The notes under the pieces were generated by a model. The model was not told where the DNA came from, searched no databases, and saw only the letters and a program-made list of their open reading frames with translations. Shown in pieces: positions 1 through 8,047 of a stretch of DNA of 33,941 nucleotides (position 1 is its first letter; the number at the start of each line of letters is the position of its first letter). Origin of the DNA: an uncultured Mucispirillum sp. (lineage in GTDB: Bacteria; Chrysiogenota; Deferribacteres; Deferribacterales; Mucispirillaceae); the NCBI GenBank assembly GCA_944324495.1, contig CALUWN010000019.1:1-33941 (forward strand). Direction: 5' to 3'. Both the position numbers and the translations under genes were made by a program.

Positions 1-91
1 AGTGTTTGTATTTATTATATTTAAGATTTTTTGCCTAATGGCTCCGCATCAAGGTGACATAAGGTGTTGCAAAAAAATGGGGGTGAAGCAG
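1..91 (+). repeat. Dispersed repeat, copy A (inverted relative to copy B)
   Basis: This stretch is the reverse complement of 4319-4409 with one substitution (CCGCAT here against CCACAT in copy B read on the same strand) and one base difference in an A-run. It may continue left of the window, because homology runs to base 1. Inside it are a direct repeat AAGGTG (51-56 and 61-66), a small GCC-TAAT-GGC hairpin (33-42) and a long-range TTTTTTGC/GCAAAAAA pairing (27-34 with 69-76). The right end, TGGGGGTGAAGCAG, recurs at the far end of the window. No coding function is credible. It could be a MITE-like element or another dispersed intergenic repeat. Confidence 0.85.
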
Positions 92-104
92 TTCTGTTTA
101 ATAC

Positions 105-133
105 TTGCAATACAACCAATATATATGTATATT
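105..133 (+). promoter_or_regulatory. Putative sigma-70 promoter for the gene at 225
   Basis: TTGCAA (105-110), a 17-base spacer and TATATT (128-133). It lies just outside repeat copy A and would give a leader of about 85 bases. The region is very AT-rich, so chance matches are likely. Confidence 0.4.
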
Positions 134-224
134 AATATTAGTAGTAAGGTTGCTTATGTTATTTTATATTTAATATTTAGTAATAAATACCGATAAGTAT
201 ATTAATACAATTAAGGAGCCTGTT

Positions 225-521
225 ATGAGTTATGATGAATTTGTAGCAAGTATCCAAGAAGCCGTTTCAGCTCACTTGAGTACTGGTAATATTGTTTTTG
301 GAATTTTTCTTTTTATTGCAATTGTTGCAGGCATTGTGTTTTTTGCCCTTTATACAAGAAAAGAATATTACAGAAAACGTTCTGAAATAGATGATTTTAT
401 GCTGGAAGAACGCCATGAAAAAGAAATATTTATACCAGAACTAAGTGCAAAAAAACAACAAAAAATGAAAAAACCTACTTTTTTTGAAAAATTATATAAA
501 AAATTAAATCCTGATGATTAA
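225..521 (+). CDS. Small single-pass membrane protein, function unknown
   Basis: The product has 98 residues. A strong Shine-Dalgarno AAGGAG sits 7 bases before the ATG, so this is probably a real gene. Residues about 22-43 form one hydrophobic helix, followed by a basic stretch (TRKEYYRKR) and a highly charged, lysine-rich tail that should face the cytoplasm by the positive-inside rule. The shape (short N-terminus, one helix, charged tail) recalls small accessory subunits of respiratory complexes such as CcoQ, but no diagnostic motif is present and I do not assign it. It stands alone, converges on PFOR and shares a bidirectional terminator with it. It lies between two inverted repeat copies. 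Confidence 0.75.
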   Translation: MSYDEFVASIQEAVSAHLSTGNIVFGIFLFIAIVAGIVFFALYTRKEYYRKRSEIDDFMLEERHEKEIFIPELSAKKQQKMKKPTFFEKLYKKLNPDD

Positions 522-549
522 AGTATAAAATTTAAGTTTATAAGAATTA

Positions 550-568
550 GGGGAAGCTTTGCTTCCCC
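550..568. terminator. Bidirectional intrinsic terminator
   Basis: GGGGAAGC (550-557), loop TTT, GCTTCCCC (561-568), followed on the plus strand by CTTATTTTA. It lies between the convergent stops of the 225-521 gene and the PFOR gene and can serve both strands. Confidence 0.8.
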
Positions 569-577
569 CTTATTTTA

Positions 578-3500
578 CTACTCTTTATTTTCTGCTAAAT
601 GTTCTGCCATAAGACGCATAACTTTATTTCTACGGTTTAATTTTTCACCTGCAAGTTCCACAAGTTTATTATATTTTTCCGCATTAGTTTTTTTAGTGAG
701 TCTAAACCTGTTTTCTCCAGCCATAAACTCAGCTAAATCACCGCCCGGCTCCTTACTGTCTATAATTAATGGGCTTTTACCTTCTTCTATTAAATCAGGG
801 TTAAAACGCAGTAATGTCCAGTAGCCTGCATTGATTGCTTTTTTCTGCTCTTCTGAGCCTTTCATCATATCAATACCTTGAGCAATACAGTGAGAATATG
901 CAATAATAATAGATGGCCCGTTATAACGCTCTGCCTCAATAAATGCTTTAATACACTGAGCAGGGTTAGAAAGGGATACTTTTGCCACATAGATAGAACC
1001 ATAAGTCATAGATATCATAGCTAAATCTTTTTTCTCTCTTACTTTACCACTAGTTGCAAATTTTGCTGTTGCTCCAAGTGGGGTAGATTTAGATGCCTGA
1101 CCACCAGTATTAGAATAAACTTCTGTATCAAGCACTAATACATTTATGTTTTCACCACTTGCAAGCACATGGTCTAAACCACCATAGCCTATATCGTAAG
1201 CCCAGCCATCACCACCTAATATCCATACAGATTTTGGTGTTAAATAATCTGCTATGCTTATAAAATCTTCTTTTTTATCAATAGAAGAGCTTTGTACTAA
1301 TTTTTTAACTTCTTCCACTCTTGCTCTTTGAGCTTCTATTTCACCTTGGTTATGAGTGCCTTTGTTAGCGATTATTTCATCAATTAAAGTAGCATTTAAA
1401 GCTGATTTATTAGCTTCTAAGAATGATACTGCCTTACCTTGGAAATAATCAACAGCTAAACGCATACCATAGCCAAACTCTGCATTATCTTCAAATAATG
1501 AGTTACTCCATGCAGGGCCTTTACCGTCTGCTCTTGTGCAGTATGGAGTAGTTGGCAGGTTACCACCGTAAATTGATGAACAGCCTGTAGCATTAGCCAT
1601 TAAAAGCCTGTCACCAAAAAGCTGAGTTAAAAGTTTTATATATGGTGTTTCACCACAGCCTGCACAAGCTCCAGAAAATTCAAACATATGAGGGGCAAGC
1701 TGGCTGCCTTTGATTGTATTTTTATTATACTTATCAATACTTAATTCTGGCAGTTTTTCAAAATATGCAAAATTTTCTACTTCTTGAGCTCTTAATGGTA
1801 TTTGGTTTTCCATATTAATTGCTTTTTTAGAAGTGTCTGCTTTATTTACAGCTGGGCAGTCTATAACGCAGGCATTACAACCTGTACAGTCTTCTGGAGC
1901 AACTTGGATAGTTGCATAATAATCTGCATATTCTTTACCTTTTGCCTGAGTATATTTAAAAGCAGCAGGTGCATTTTTTAAAGCATCTTTTTCATAGTAT
2001 TTTAAGCGTATTGCAGAGTGTGGGCATACAAATGAGCAGATGCCACACTGAATACATACTTCTGGGTCCCATACTGGAATTTTTACAGCAATATTACGCT
2101 TTTCAAATCTGGCAGTACCAGTTGGCCATGTGCCATCTTCTGGCATTTGCGATACTTTAATTTTATCACCTTCCCCAGCTACTAATACACTTGTTACTTC
2201 TTTGACAAAGTCAGATGCTCTCTCATCTGTTAAACAGCCGTTAATAAGTGATGATGAAGCATAATCGTTATCTTTTAATGATTTATAGTCTACTTCATAA
2301 AGTTTATCAAAACCAGCATCAGCTGCTGCGTTATTTTTAGCAACAGTTTCTTCGCCATATTTACCATATGTTTTAGCAATTGCACCTTTTATGGCAGCAA
2401 GTGCTTTATCTTTTGGTATAATATTAGAAATTGCAAAAAATGCAGACTGTAATATAACGTTAATACGTGAGCCAAGCCCTAATTCCTGTGCTATTTTTAC
2501 AGCATCAACCACATATAATTTTGCATCTTTTTCTCTTATTTCTTTTTGTACCAAAGCAGGCAGTTTTTCCCATACTTCATCTTTAGAATACTGGCTGTTA
2601 ATTAAAAACACACCACCTTTTTTAAGTGGAGATAATAAATCGTATCTTTCTAAAAAGCTAAAGTTATGGCAGCCTATAAAATCTGCTTCTTGTATAAGGT
2701 ATGAGCTTTTTATCTGCTCTTTACCAAAACGTACATGGCTTGTAGTCATAGAGCCTGCTTTTTTTGAGTCATACACAAAGTAAGCTTGAGAGTTTTCGCC
2801 TGTTTCTGTAAATATAATTTTAGCAGTATTTTTATTTGCACCAACGGTACCGTCTGAGCCTAAACCATAAAACATAGCGTTATAGTTTTTTGAAGGTATA
2901 AGCCATGATTTATTAAGTGGTAATGATTTATGAGTAACATCATCTTCAATACCAACAGTAAAACCATAAATTGGCTCAGCAGCTGATAAGTTTTCAAATA
3001 CAGCTTTTACCATAGCAGGAGTAAAATCTTTAGAGCCTAAACCAAACCTGCCACCTATAATTCTTGGGTATTTTTGAAAATGAGTAGTTTTTGAAGCCAT
3101 TGCTTCACCAACAGCAGTACGCACAGCTAAATATAATGGCTCGCCAACTGCACCCGGCTCTTTAGTCCTATCAAGCACTGCAATATTTTCAACAGTAGAA
3201 GGTATAGCATCCACAAAAGCCTGCACTGGAAATGGCTGAAATAAACGTACTTTTACAACACCTAATTTTTCGCCGTTTGCATTAAGATAATCAATAGTTT
3301 CTTCCACAACATCGCAAGCTGAGCCCATAACAACTATTACGCTTTTTGCATCAGCTGCACCGTAATAATCTACTAAATGGTACTGCCTGCCTGTAAGAGA
3401 GGCAAATTTATCCATTTCAGACTGTAATATTTTTGGAAGTTCTTCCATATATTTGTTAACTGTTTCCCTGCCTTGGAAATATACATCAGGGTTTTGAGAT

Positions 3501-4153
3501 GTACCTTTAATACTTGGTTTATCTGGAGTTAAGCTTCTTGCCCTGTGGTTTCTAACAAGCTCATCATCTACCATATGAGCCATTTCTTCAAAAGTTAGTT
3601 CTTCCACAACAGAAAGTTCATGAGATGTTCTAAAACCATCAAAAAAATGTAAAAAAGGAATACGTGTTTTTAATGTAGAAGAATGGGCAATAAGTGCTAA
3701 ATCCATAACTTCCTGCGGGTTGTTTGAAGCAAGCATAGCCCAGCCACAACCACGGCAGGCCATAACATCTGAATGGTCCCCAAAAATAGAAAGACCTTGA
3801 GCAGCTAATGCTCTTGCACTAACATGGAAAACTGTAGGCGTAAGCTCACCTGCTATCTTATACATATTAGGTATCATTAATAAAAGCCCTTGAGAAGCTG
3901 TAAAAGTGGTAGTTAATGCACCTGCTGTTAAAGAACCATGAACCGTCCCCGCAGCACCCCCTTCTGATTGAAGTTCTACCACATGAGGCACAGAGCCCCA
4001 AATATTAACCTGACCTTTTGCACTTTTTTCATCAGAGATTTCACCCATAACTGATGACGGTGTTATAGGGTATATTGCTATCACTTCATTAACAGCATGA
4101 GCCACATGGGCTGCTGCCATATTACCATCCATAATAGTCTTTTTACGTGCCAT
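578..4153 (-). CDS. nifJ: Pyruvate:ferredoxin (flavodoxin) oxidoreductase, single-chain
   Basis: This enzyme oxidises pyruvate with CoA to acetyl-CoA and CO2, passing electrons to ferredoxin or flavodoxin. The 1191-residue length matches the usual single-chain homodimeric form. The N-terminal pyruvate-binding domain carries YPITPSS near residue 28. A ferredoxin-like domain holds two [4Fe-4S] motifs, CxxCxxCxxxCP near 699 and 755. The C-terminal thiamine diphosphate domain shows CAGCGE near 829, ATGCSS, and GDGWAYDIGYGG near 979; the CxxC, the later Cys and the Cys in HCIAQG fit the proximal-cluster ligands. The start is supported by GGAGG five bases before ATG and by a good promoter 50 bases upstream. 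It is monocistronic and convergent with a small membrane protein gene. The gene appears intact. Confidence 0.97.
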   Translation of the reverse strand: MARKKTIMDGNMAAAHVAHAVNEVIAIYPITPSSVMGEISDEKSAKGQVNIWGSVPHVVELQSEGGAAGTVHGSLTAGALTTTFTASQGLLLMIPNMYKIAGELTPTVFHVSARALAAQGLSIFGDHSDVMACRGCGWAMLASNNPQEVMDLALIAHSSTLKTRIPFLHFFDGFRTSHELSVVEELTFEEMAHMVDDELVRNHRARSLTPDKPSIKGTSQNPDVYFQGRETVNKYMEELPKILQSEMDKFASLTGRQYHLVDYYGAADAKSVIVVMGSACDVVEETIDYLNANGEKLGVVKVRLFQPFPVQAFVDAIPSTVENIAVLDRTKEPGAVGEPLYLAVRTAVGEAMASKTTHFQKYPRIIGGRFGLGSKDFTPAMVKAVFENLSAAEPIYGFTVGIEDDVTHKSLPLNKSWLIPSKNYNAMFYGLGSDGTVGANKNTAKIIFTETGENSQAYFVYDSKKAGSMTTSHVRFGKEQIKSSYLIQEADFIGCHNFSFLERYDLLSPLKKGGVFLINSQYSKDEVWEKLPALVQKEIREKDAKLYVVDAVKIAQELGLGSRINVILQSAFFAISNIIPKDKALAAIKGAIAKTYGKYGEETVAKNNAAADAGFDKLYEVDYKSLKDNDYASSSLINGCLTDERASDFVKEVTSVLVAGEGDKIKVSQMPEDGTWPTGTARFEKRNIAVKIPVWDPEVCIQCGICSFVCPHSAIRLKYYEKDALKNAPAAFKYTQAKGKEYADYYATIQVAPEDCTGCNACVIDCPAVNKADTSKKAINMENQIPLRAQEVENFAYFEKLPELSIDKYNKNTIKGSQLAPHMFEFSGACAGCGETPYIKLLTQLFGDRLLMANATGCSSIYGGNLPTTPYCTRADGKGPAWSNSLFEDNAEFGYGMRLAVDYFQGKAVSFLEANKSALNATLIDEIIANKGTHNQGEIEAQRARVEEVKKLVQSSSIDKKEDFISIADYLTPKSVWILGGDGWAYDIGYGGLDHVLASGENINVLVLDTEVYSNTGGQASKSTPLGATAKFATSGKVREKKDLAMISMTYGSIYVAKVSLSNPAQCIKAFIEAERYNGPSIIIAYSHCIAQGIDMMKGSEEQKKAINAGYWTLLRFNPDLIEEGKSPLIIDSKEPGGDLAEFMAGENRFRLTKKTNAEKYNKLVELAGEKLNRRNKVMRLMAEHLAENKE

Positions 4154-4202
4154 GGTTCCTCCACACTTTATGCAATTTTAGCACAAAAAATTTATTCGTT
4201 TT

Positions 4203-4231
4203 ATTTTACTAACTATTAAAATTTAAGTCAA
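4203..4231 (-). promoter_or_regulatory. Promoter of the PFOR gene
   Basis: On the minus strand: TTGACT (4226-4231), 17-base spacer, TAAAAT (4203-4208). Transcription would begin near 4196, leaving a leader of about 43 bases with a GGAGG ribosome site. Confidence 0.65.
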
Positions 4232-4318
4232 ACAAAAAAGAATATTTTTACAAAATTTTATTAAATAGATTTTTCATTAATACCCTATAAACTGCTAATA
4301 GTCAAGCTATGTAAATTT

Positions 4319-4409
4319 TGCTTCACCCCCATTTTTTTTGCAACACCTTATGTCACCTTGATGTGGAGCCATTAGGCAAAAAATCTTAAATATAATAAAT
4401 ACAAACACT
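4319..4409 (-). repeat. Dispersed repeat, copy B
   Basis: Near-perfect inverted copy of 1-91 (one substitution, one extra T in the T-run). Homology on its inner flank stops at TGCTTC; on the outer flank it stops after ACAAACACT or where copy A leaves the window. Together the copies bracket the small membrane gene and PFOR. Confidence 0.85.
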
Positions 4410-4534
4410 CATAATATTTTAAATAACTTTAGCAAAATAATATTTATAAATATTTATCCTTATTTTATGTACTAGTGTTATTTTACATATAAACGCTCTT
4501 CAAATGGTATGCGAAATTATTTTTTTGGAATGTT

Positions 4535-4573
4535 TTGCCAGCTACTTGAGAGCGAAGCGAGTTGTAGTGGCAA
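4535..4573. repeat. Imperfect hairpin with GCGAAGC core
   Basis: TTGCCA (4535-4540) pairs with TGGCAA (4568-4573), and CTAC with GTAG inside it. The centre has AGCGAAGCGAG, which contains the GCGAAGC mini-hairpin sequence. It is not next to a gene end, so it is more likely a relic of a mobile or repeated sequence than a terminator. Confidence 0.4.
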
Positions 4574-5025
4574 TGGAAAAACAATAATGAGTGATTATAC
4601 CTTTGGAGCTTTATAGGTAAAATAACAAAACACCCGTTTTTGAGATTTTCGGCGTAAAAATATGGAAAGGTAAAAATATGGCAGTAAGATATTAATAGAA
4701 GTAAATTCTAAAAACGATTGCGAAAAAATATATAAAAAAAGTGGTTGCTAACTCTCTTTAAATAAAATAATATTTTTTAGCTAAAATATAAATGAAATAA
4801 TGAGAATAATAAGCTAATAGATGAGTTTATTAAAAAGAAAACTGATATTAAACATTTTTCTAGTAGCTATATTAAAAAAATACAAGACTGGATGAATAAT
4901 TATGTATTAAAATTATTTAATTAAAATTAAGCTAATGATATTGTTTATGAGAACTTCTACGACTGCTTAATTTGTTGCAATGGTTTTTAGATTTTACAAA
5001 ATCTTATATTATTTTTTAAAATGTA

Positions 5026-5054
5026 TTGATATTAAAGTAAAAAAAGTGTAGTAT
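5026..5054 (+). promoter_or_regulatory. Promoter of the Mla-type operon (possibly leaderless)
   Basis: TTGATA (5026-5031), exactly 17 bases, TAGTAT (5049-5054). The expected transcription start (about 5061) falls on the ATG at 5060. The only purine-rich match, GGAG at 5055-5058, is one base from the ATG and too close to act as a ribosome site. Confidence 0.5.
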
Positions 5055-5059
5055 GGAGT

Positions 5060-5842
5060 ATGTATAAATTATTATATAGAATAGGCTCGCTAGTTATTGC
5101 TGTTGGGAATTTTTTTAAAGGTCACAGCCTTTTCTGCCTGCAAGTATCTTCAAAAGGTATTTTCAGCAGGTATTCTTATTCCCCTGCGGTACAAATGGCA
5201 GTTTTAAAGCAGATATATTATGCTGGTATTGAACTTATTGTTATTATGACTATCACCGCCTTAATACTTGGTATGACATTGGTTGGCATTATAACAAAAG
5301 TACTTTTTGCCCTTGATGCTGCACCAAACATCGGCCCTATTCTTACAACAGTAATTATACGTATTACAGGTCCGCTTGTAAGTGGTATATTAATAATACT
5401 TAGAACGTCCACCACTTTACTTGTGGATGTGGGGATGATGAAATCCAACAGGGAAATTAAAGCACTGGAAGTTATGAATATAGACCCCTATATTTACATA
5501 TATTTTCCACGTATTGCTGCAAGTGTTGTTTCTATGGTTGTATTATCCATATATTTTTCCACTGTGGCAATTATTGGGGGCTATACCCTTTTAAGTTTTC
5601 AGTCTAACACTTCCCTTGATTATGTTTTAAGCCAGATTGTTTCCACAATTGCATTTTCTGATGTGGCAACATTTACGTTTAAAACTGTACTTATTGGCTT
5701 CATTGCTGCATCTATCCCTATTTATATTGCACAAAATATGCAGAACTCAAGGACAGCACTTATTCAAGGGATGACAAGTGCTATGATTGGTATATTTTTT
5801 ACATTTATTATTATCATTATCCTTGGGGAAGTATTTATATGA
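5060..5842 (+). CDS. mlaE: MlaE-family lipid ABC transporter permease
   Basis: Inner-membrane permease of an MCE/Mla-type phospholipid transport system, which works with an ATPase (MlaF) and a periplasmic MCE protein (MlaD). At 260 residues it has normal family length. It has an N-terminal amphipathic segment (1-35), hydrophobic segments near 55-85, 92-120, 152-180, 205-225 and 240-260, and the conserved cytoplasmic stretch EIKALEVMNIDP (132-143), which is characteristic of MlaE. An in-frame stop at 5033 and the absence of another suitable upstream codon support the ATG at 5060, although no properly spaced Shine-Dalgarno exists. It is first in a five-gene operon and overlaps the next gene by ATGA (4 bases). 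Confidence 0.92.
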   Translation: MYKLLYRIGSLVIAVGNFFKGHSLFCLQVSSKGIFSRYSYSPAVQMAVLKQIYYAGIELIVIMTITALILGMTLVGIITKVLFALDAAPNIGPILTTVIIRITGPLVSGILIILRTSTTLLVDVGMMKSNREIKALEVMNIDPYIYIYFPRIAASVVSMVVLSIYFSTVAIIGGYTLLSFQSNTSLDYVLSQIVSTIAFSDVATFTFKTVLIGFIAASIPIYIAQNMQNSRTALIQGMTSAMIGIFFTFIIIIILGEVFI

Positions 5843-6375
5843 TAAATTATGCAAGAGATAAAAATATAGTAAGTGTTACTGCCAACTATATGGCAGATAC
5901 TATGCAAAGTGAACTGCTTAAAAAGACTATTTGGAGTAACGTGAGTATTGTTTCCTATAATATACCACTGCTTGCAACACTTTCTATATTTGAAAATATA
6001 ACACTGCCATTGCAGTATTTTGAAAATATTAAAAGAAAAGATGCTGAAACTATTGCATATCATTTACTTAAAAAGTATAATCTCACTAAGGCTATGTATT
6101 TAAGACCAAAAAGACTTAATGAGTTTGAACACTTAATAGTAAAGTACTTGCGGGCTTACATCAGGAAACCTGAGCATATATTTTTTTTTCTACCACACAG
6201 AATGCTTATTACTGATGACTACTCCCCCTTTATTGAATTTATAAAGGAAGTAAAACCAGAATGTCATATTACTGTGGTTGAAAATTACAGATATTTAATT
6301 GAATATAAAGAATTAGAATTTAAGGAGATACCATATAACTCATGGCAGACCCTCGTTTTAAAAACCTTGAGATAA
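5839..6375 (+). CDS. Degenerate MlaF-like protein lacking ATPase motifs
   Basis: The product has 178 residues, at the position where the MlaF ATPase gene is expected. The middle matches the region after the Q-loop in MlaF proteins: SIFENITLPLQ resembles the family's VFENVALPL. After it, LRPKRLNEFEHLIVKYLRA sits where the LSGG signature and following helix belong, and IRKPEHIFFFLPHRML where the Walker B DEP belongs. The roughly 60-residue N-terminal part with Walker A is absent. Walker A, LSGG, Walker B and the H-loop His (VVENYRYL instead of VTHD) are all missing. The frame is open, overlaps mlaE by 4 bases and mlaD by 34, and so looks maintained rather than a fresh pseudogene. It may be a non-catalytic scaffold replacing MlaF, with ATPase supplied from elsewhere. 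The assignment rests on pattern and position only. Confidence 0.7.
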   Translation: MINYARDKNIVSVTANYMADTMQSELLKKTIWSNVSIVSYNIPLLATLSIFENITLPLQYFENIKRKDAETIAYHLLKKYNLTKAMYLRPKRLNEFEHLIVKYLRAYIRKPEHIFFFLPHRMLITDDYSPFIEFIKEVKPECHITVVENYRYLIEYKELEFKEIPYNSWQTLVLKTLR

Positions 6376-7358
6376 AAGTAGGATTATTTGTAGTTATAGC
6401 TGTTGTTATTATTATAACATTAGTTATTGCTATTGGTATAAGCCGTGATATTTTCACTACAAAAGTATATATAGATGTATTTACTGATACTGGTGAAAAT
6501 CTGGCAAAAGGTATGCCTGTAAAATATGCAGGGTTTCAAATAGCACGTGTTAATGACTTATATCTTCAAGATGACGGCAGGGTTATTATGCAGATAGGTG
6601 TGCCTACAAAATATGTTAAATGGATTAGGCAGGATTCTGTATTTTCATTAAGCCTGCAAAATATTATAGGCAACAGTTATATTGATATTAAAACAAACTT
6701 ACAAAGTGAAGCACCTAATATAGAAACAGGCTCAATATTTAGCTTAAAACGTGACCAAGGGCTGCAAGGTATTGTAGAACAGGTTACACCAGTTGTGGCA
6801 GATTTAAGAGAGATTGTAACAAGTGTTAATACTATCTTAGTTCGTTTTGCTGATAAAGATGGCGACTTTAATAAACTTATGCGTGGGCTTGGTTCTCTTG
6901 GTTCTGATATTAGTAATAAAGAAGGCTCACTGGGTTATTTACGTTCTGATGTGGTACAAAATGAGATTGCAAGCTTCTTGGCTGATTTAAGAAGCTTCAG
7001 CGAATCAGCAGTTAGAATGGCACATAATGTGGAAAGTGGCTCTGTTACATTAAAACGTTCGCTTGAAATATTTGATGAACACTCAGAACCTATTGCCATA
7101 GGTACAAATGAAGTTGTAAATGAAGTGCAGAATATGGTACGTATTTTAGCCCCTATTGTAGCAAGGCTTGACCAAGTGGCAGCAAACTTAGAACGTGCTT
7201 CACAAAACGCAGCAGATGGTACGGAAAATTTAGACGAATTAAGAAGCGAAATACAGTCTATTGTTGAAAGCGGTAATGAGCTTATATTAAAAATACAAAA
7301 TACTTGGCCAATTAGTATTGGTAATGAAAAAACACCGGAGAAAGTTCCTTTAAAATGA
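6342..7358 (+). CDS. mlaD: MlaD-family MCE-domain lipid-binding protein
   Basis: Periplasmic, membrane-anchored substrate-binding component of the Mla-type lipid transporter. A cytoplasmic start and one transmembrane helix (about 14-34) precede the MCE domain (about 40-118), with the typical AKGMPVKYAGFQIARVNDL stretch and NIIGNSYIDIK. The rest (120-325) is largely helical and polar, as in longer MCE proteins that form coiled coils or tunnels. At 338 residues it is longer than E. coli MlaD. AAGGAG lies 14 bases before the ATG, an unusually long gap; an in-frame stop at 6336-6338 rules out an earlier start. The start lies inside the preceding gene, so translational coupling is likely. Confidence 0.93.
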   Translation: MADPRFKNLEIKVGLFVVIAVVIIITLVIAIGISRDIFTTKVYIDVFTDTGENLAKGMPVKYAGFQIARVNDLYLQDDGRVIMQIGVPTKYVKWIRQDSVFSLSLQNIIGNSYIDIKTNLQSEAPNIETGSIFSLKRDQGLQGIVEQVTPVVADLREIVTSVNTILVRFADKDGDFNKLMRGLGSLGSDISNKEGSLGYLRSDVVQNEIASFLADLRSFSESAVRMAHNVESGSVTLKRSLEIFDEHSEPIAIGTNEVVNEVQNMVRILAPIVARLDQVAANLERASQNAADGTENLDELRSEIQSIVESGNELILKIQNTWPISIGNEKTPEKVPLK

Positions 7359-8047
7359 TGAAAGGCTTTAAAATAATATCTTCTATACTTGTTTGTATAT
7401 TTGCCGTATCTTGTGCTAGCAAAGTGGAAGATAAAGATATAAACTTAGGTATGACATTAGTTGTAAGAGCTGTTGATTACCAGCTTCAAGGCAGGGAAAA
7501 AATGGCTTCTTACACATATAACCGTGCTGTATCTAAATTTAGAGATATGGGTGATTTCTGTAATATGAGCCGTACAGCAATAGCAATAGTTACAGTAGAC
7601 CCAGAAACAAGCCTTTCTCTTTTAGAAGATGCAAGGGCTTTTGCCACCCTTGGCAGATGCAGTGAAGAACTTAATATTGTTAATTTTTTAAGCCATAATG
7701 ATTATGAATATAAATTACTTCCAGAGCCTTATAAATCTATTTCAAAATTTTACACAACAGGTGATGTTAAACACCTTATAAGTATTGCTAAAAAAGGCTC
7801 AAACAGTGAACAGTTACGCAGTTATGCTTTTAGGCAGGCAGCTGCCCATATTGTGGATAACGACCCAAAATATGCTGTAGAGCTAATTGAAAAAGCTGAT
7901 GTTATTGATTCAAAAAACACTTGGACTCTAAACTTAGTAAAAAATGAAAAAATCCGCTTAAATGCACTGCGTGCAATGGGACTTCCTGATGACTTATCAT
8001 CTCAGCGTCTTAAAATATTGGAGCAGTCTTTAAATGATAAATATTAG
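7355..8047 (+). CDS. Helical-repeat (TPR-like) lipoprotein in the Mla-type operon
   Basis: The product has 230 residues with an N-terminal hydrophobic signal and a lipobox (AVSC, Cys at about 20), so it should be a processed lipoprotein. The mature part is helical, with repeated patterns of the tetratricopeptide or solenoid type (for example REKMASYTYNRAVSKF and DPKYAVELIEKADVI). The start codon overlaps the mlaD stop (ATGATGA); the second ATG, one codon later, is equally possible. By position it could link the inner-membrane transporter to the outer membrane, as auxiliary lipoproteins do in some MCE systems. It does not resemble the PqiC/MlaA families by eye, so the exact role is unassigned. 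Confidence 0.8.
   Translation: MMKGFKIISSILVCIFAVSCASKVEDKDINLGMTLVVRAVDYQLQGREKMASYTYNRAVSKFRDMGDFCNMSRTAIAIVTVDPETSLSLLEDARAFATLGRCSEELNIVNFLSHNDYEYKLLPEPYKSISKFYTTGDVKHLISIAKKGSNSEQLRSYAFRQAAAHIVDNDPKYAVELIEKADVIDSKNTWTLNLVKNEKIRLNALRAMGLPDDLSSQRLKILEQSLNDKY

Larger units (their letters stand above)
4154..5059. other. Gene-poor intergenic region of about 900 bases
   Basis: Between the divergent PFOR and mlaE-like genes no intact gene is visible. It holds the PFOR promoter (4203-4231), repeat copy B (4319-4409), an imperfect hairpin TTGCCA/TGGCAA with an inner CTAC/GTAG pairing and a GCGAAGC core (4535-4573), and a start-less open stretch of 42 codons (4796-4924, ending in WMNNYVLKLFN and a stop). 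The last could be the decayed C-terminus of a lost gene. The mlaE promoter closes the region at 5026-5054. Confidence 0.6.

Noticed and set aside
2-196. Open frame of 64 codons at the left edge
   Set aside because: It runs through repeat copy A, lacks a ribosome site and has low-complexity content; the repeat explains it.
1969-2783. Open frames opposite the PFOR gene
   Set aside because: They lie antisense within a fully conserved enzyme gene and have no family features.
4796-4924. Complete small gene in the relic zone
   Set aside because: No start codon or ribosome site at the head of the open stretch; at most a remnant.
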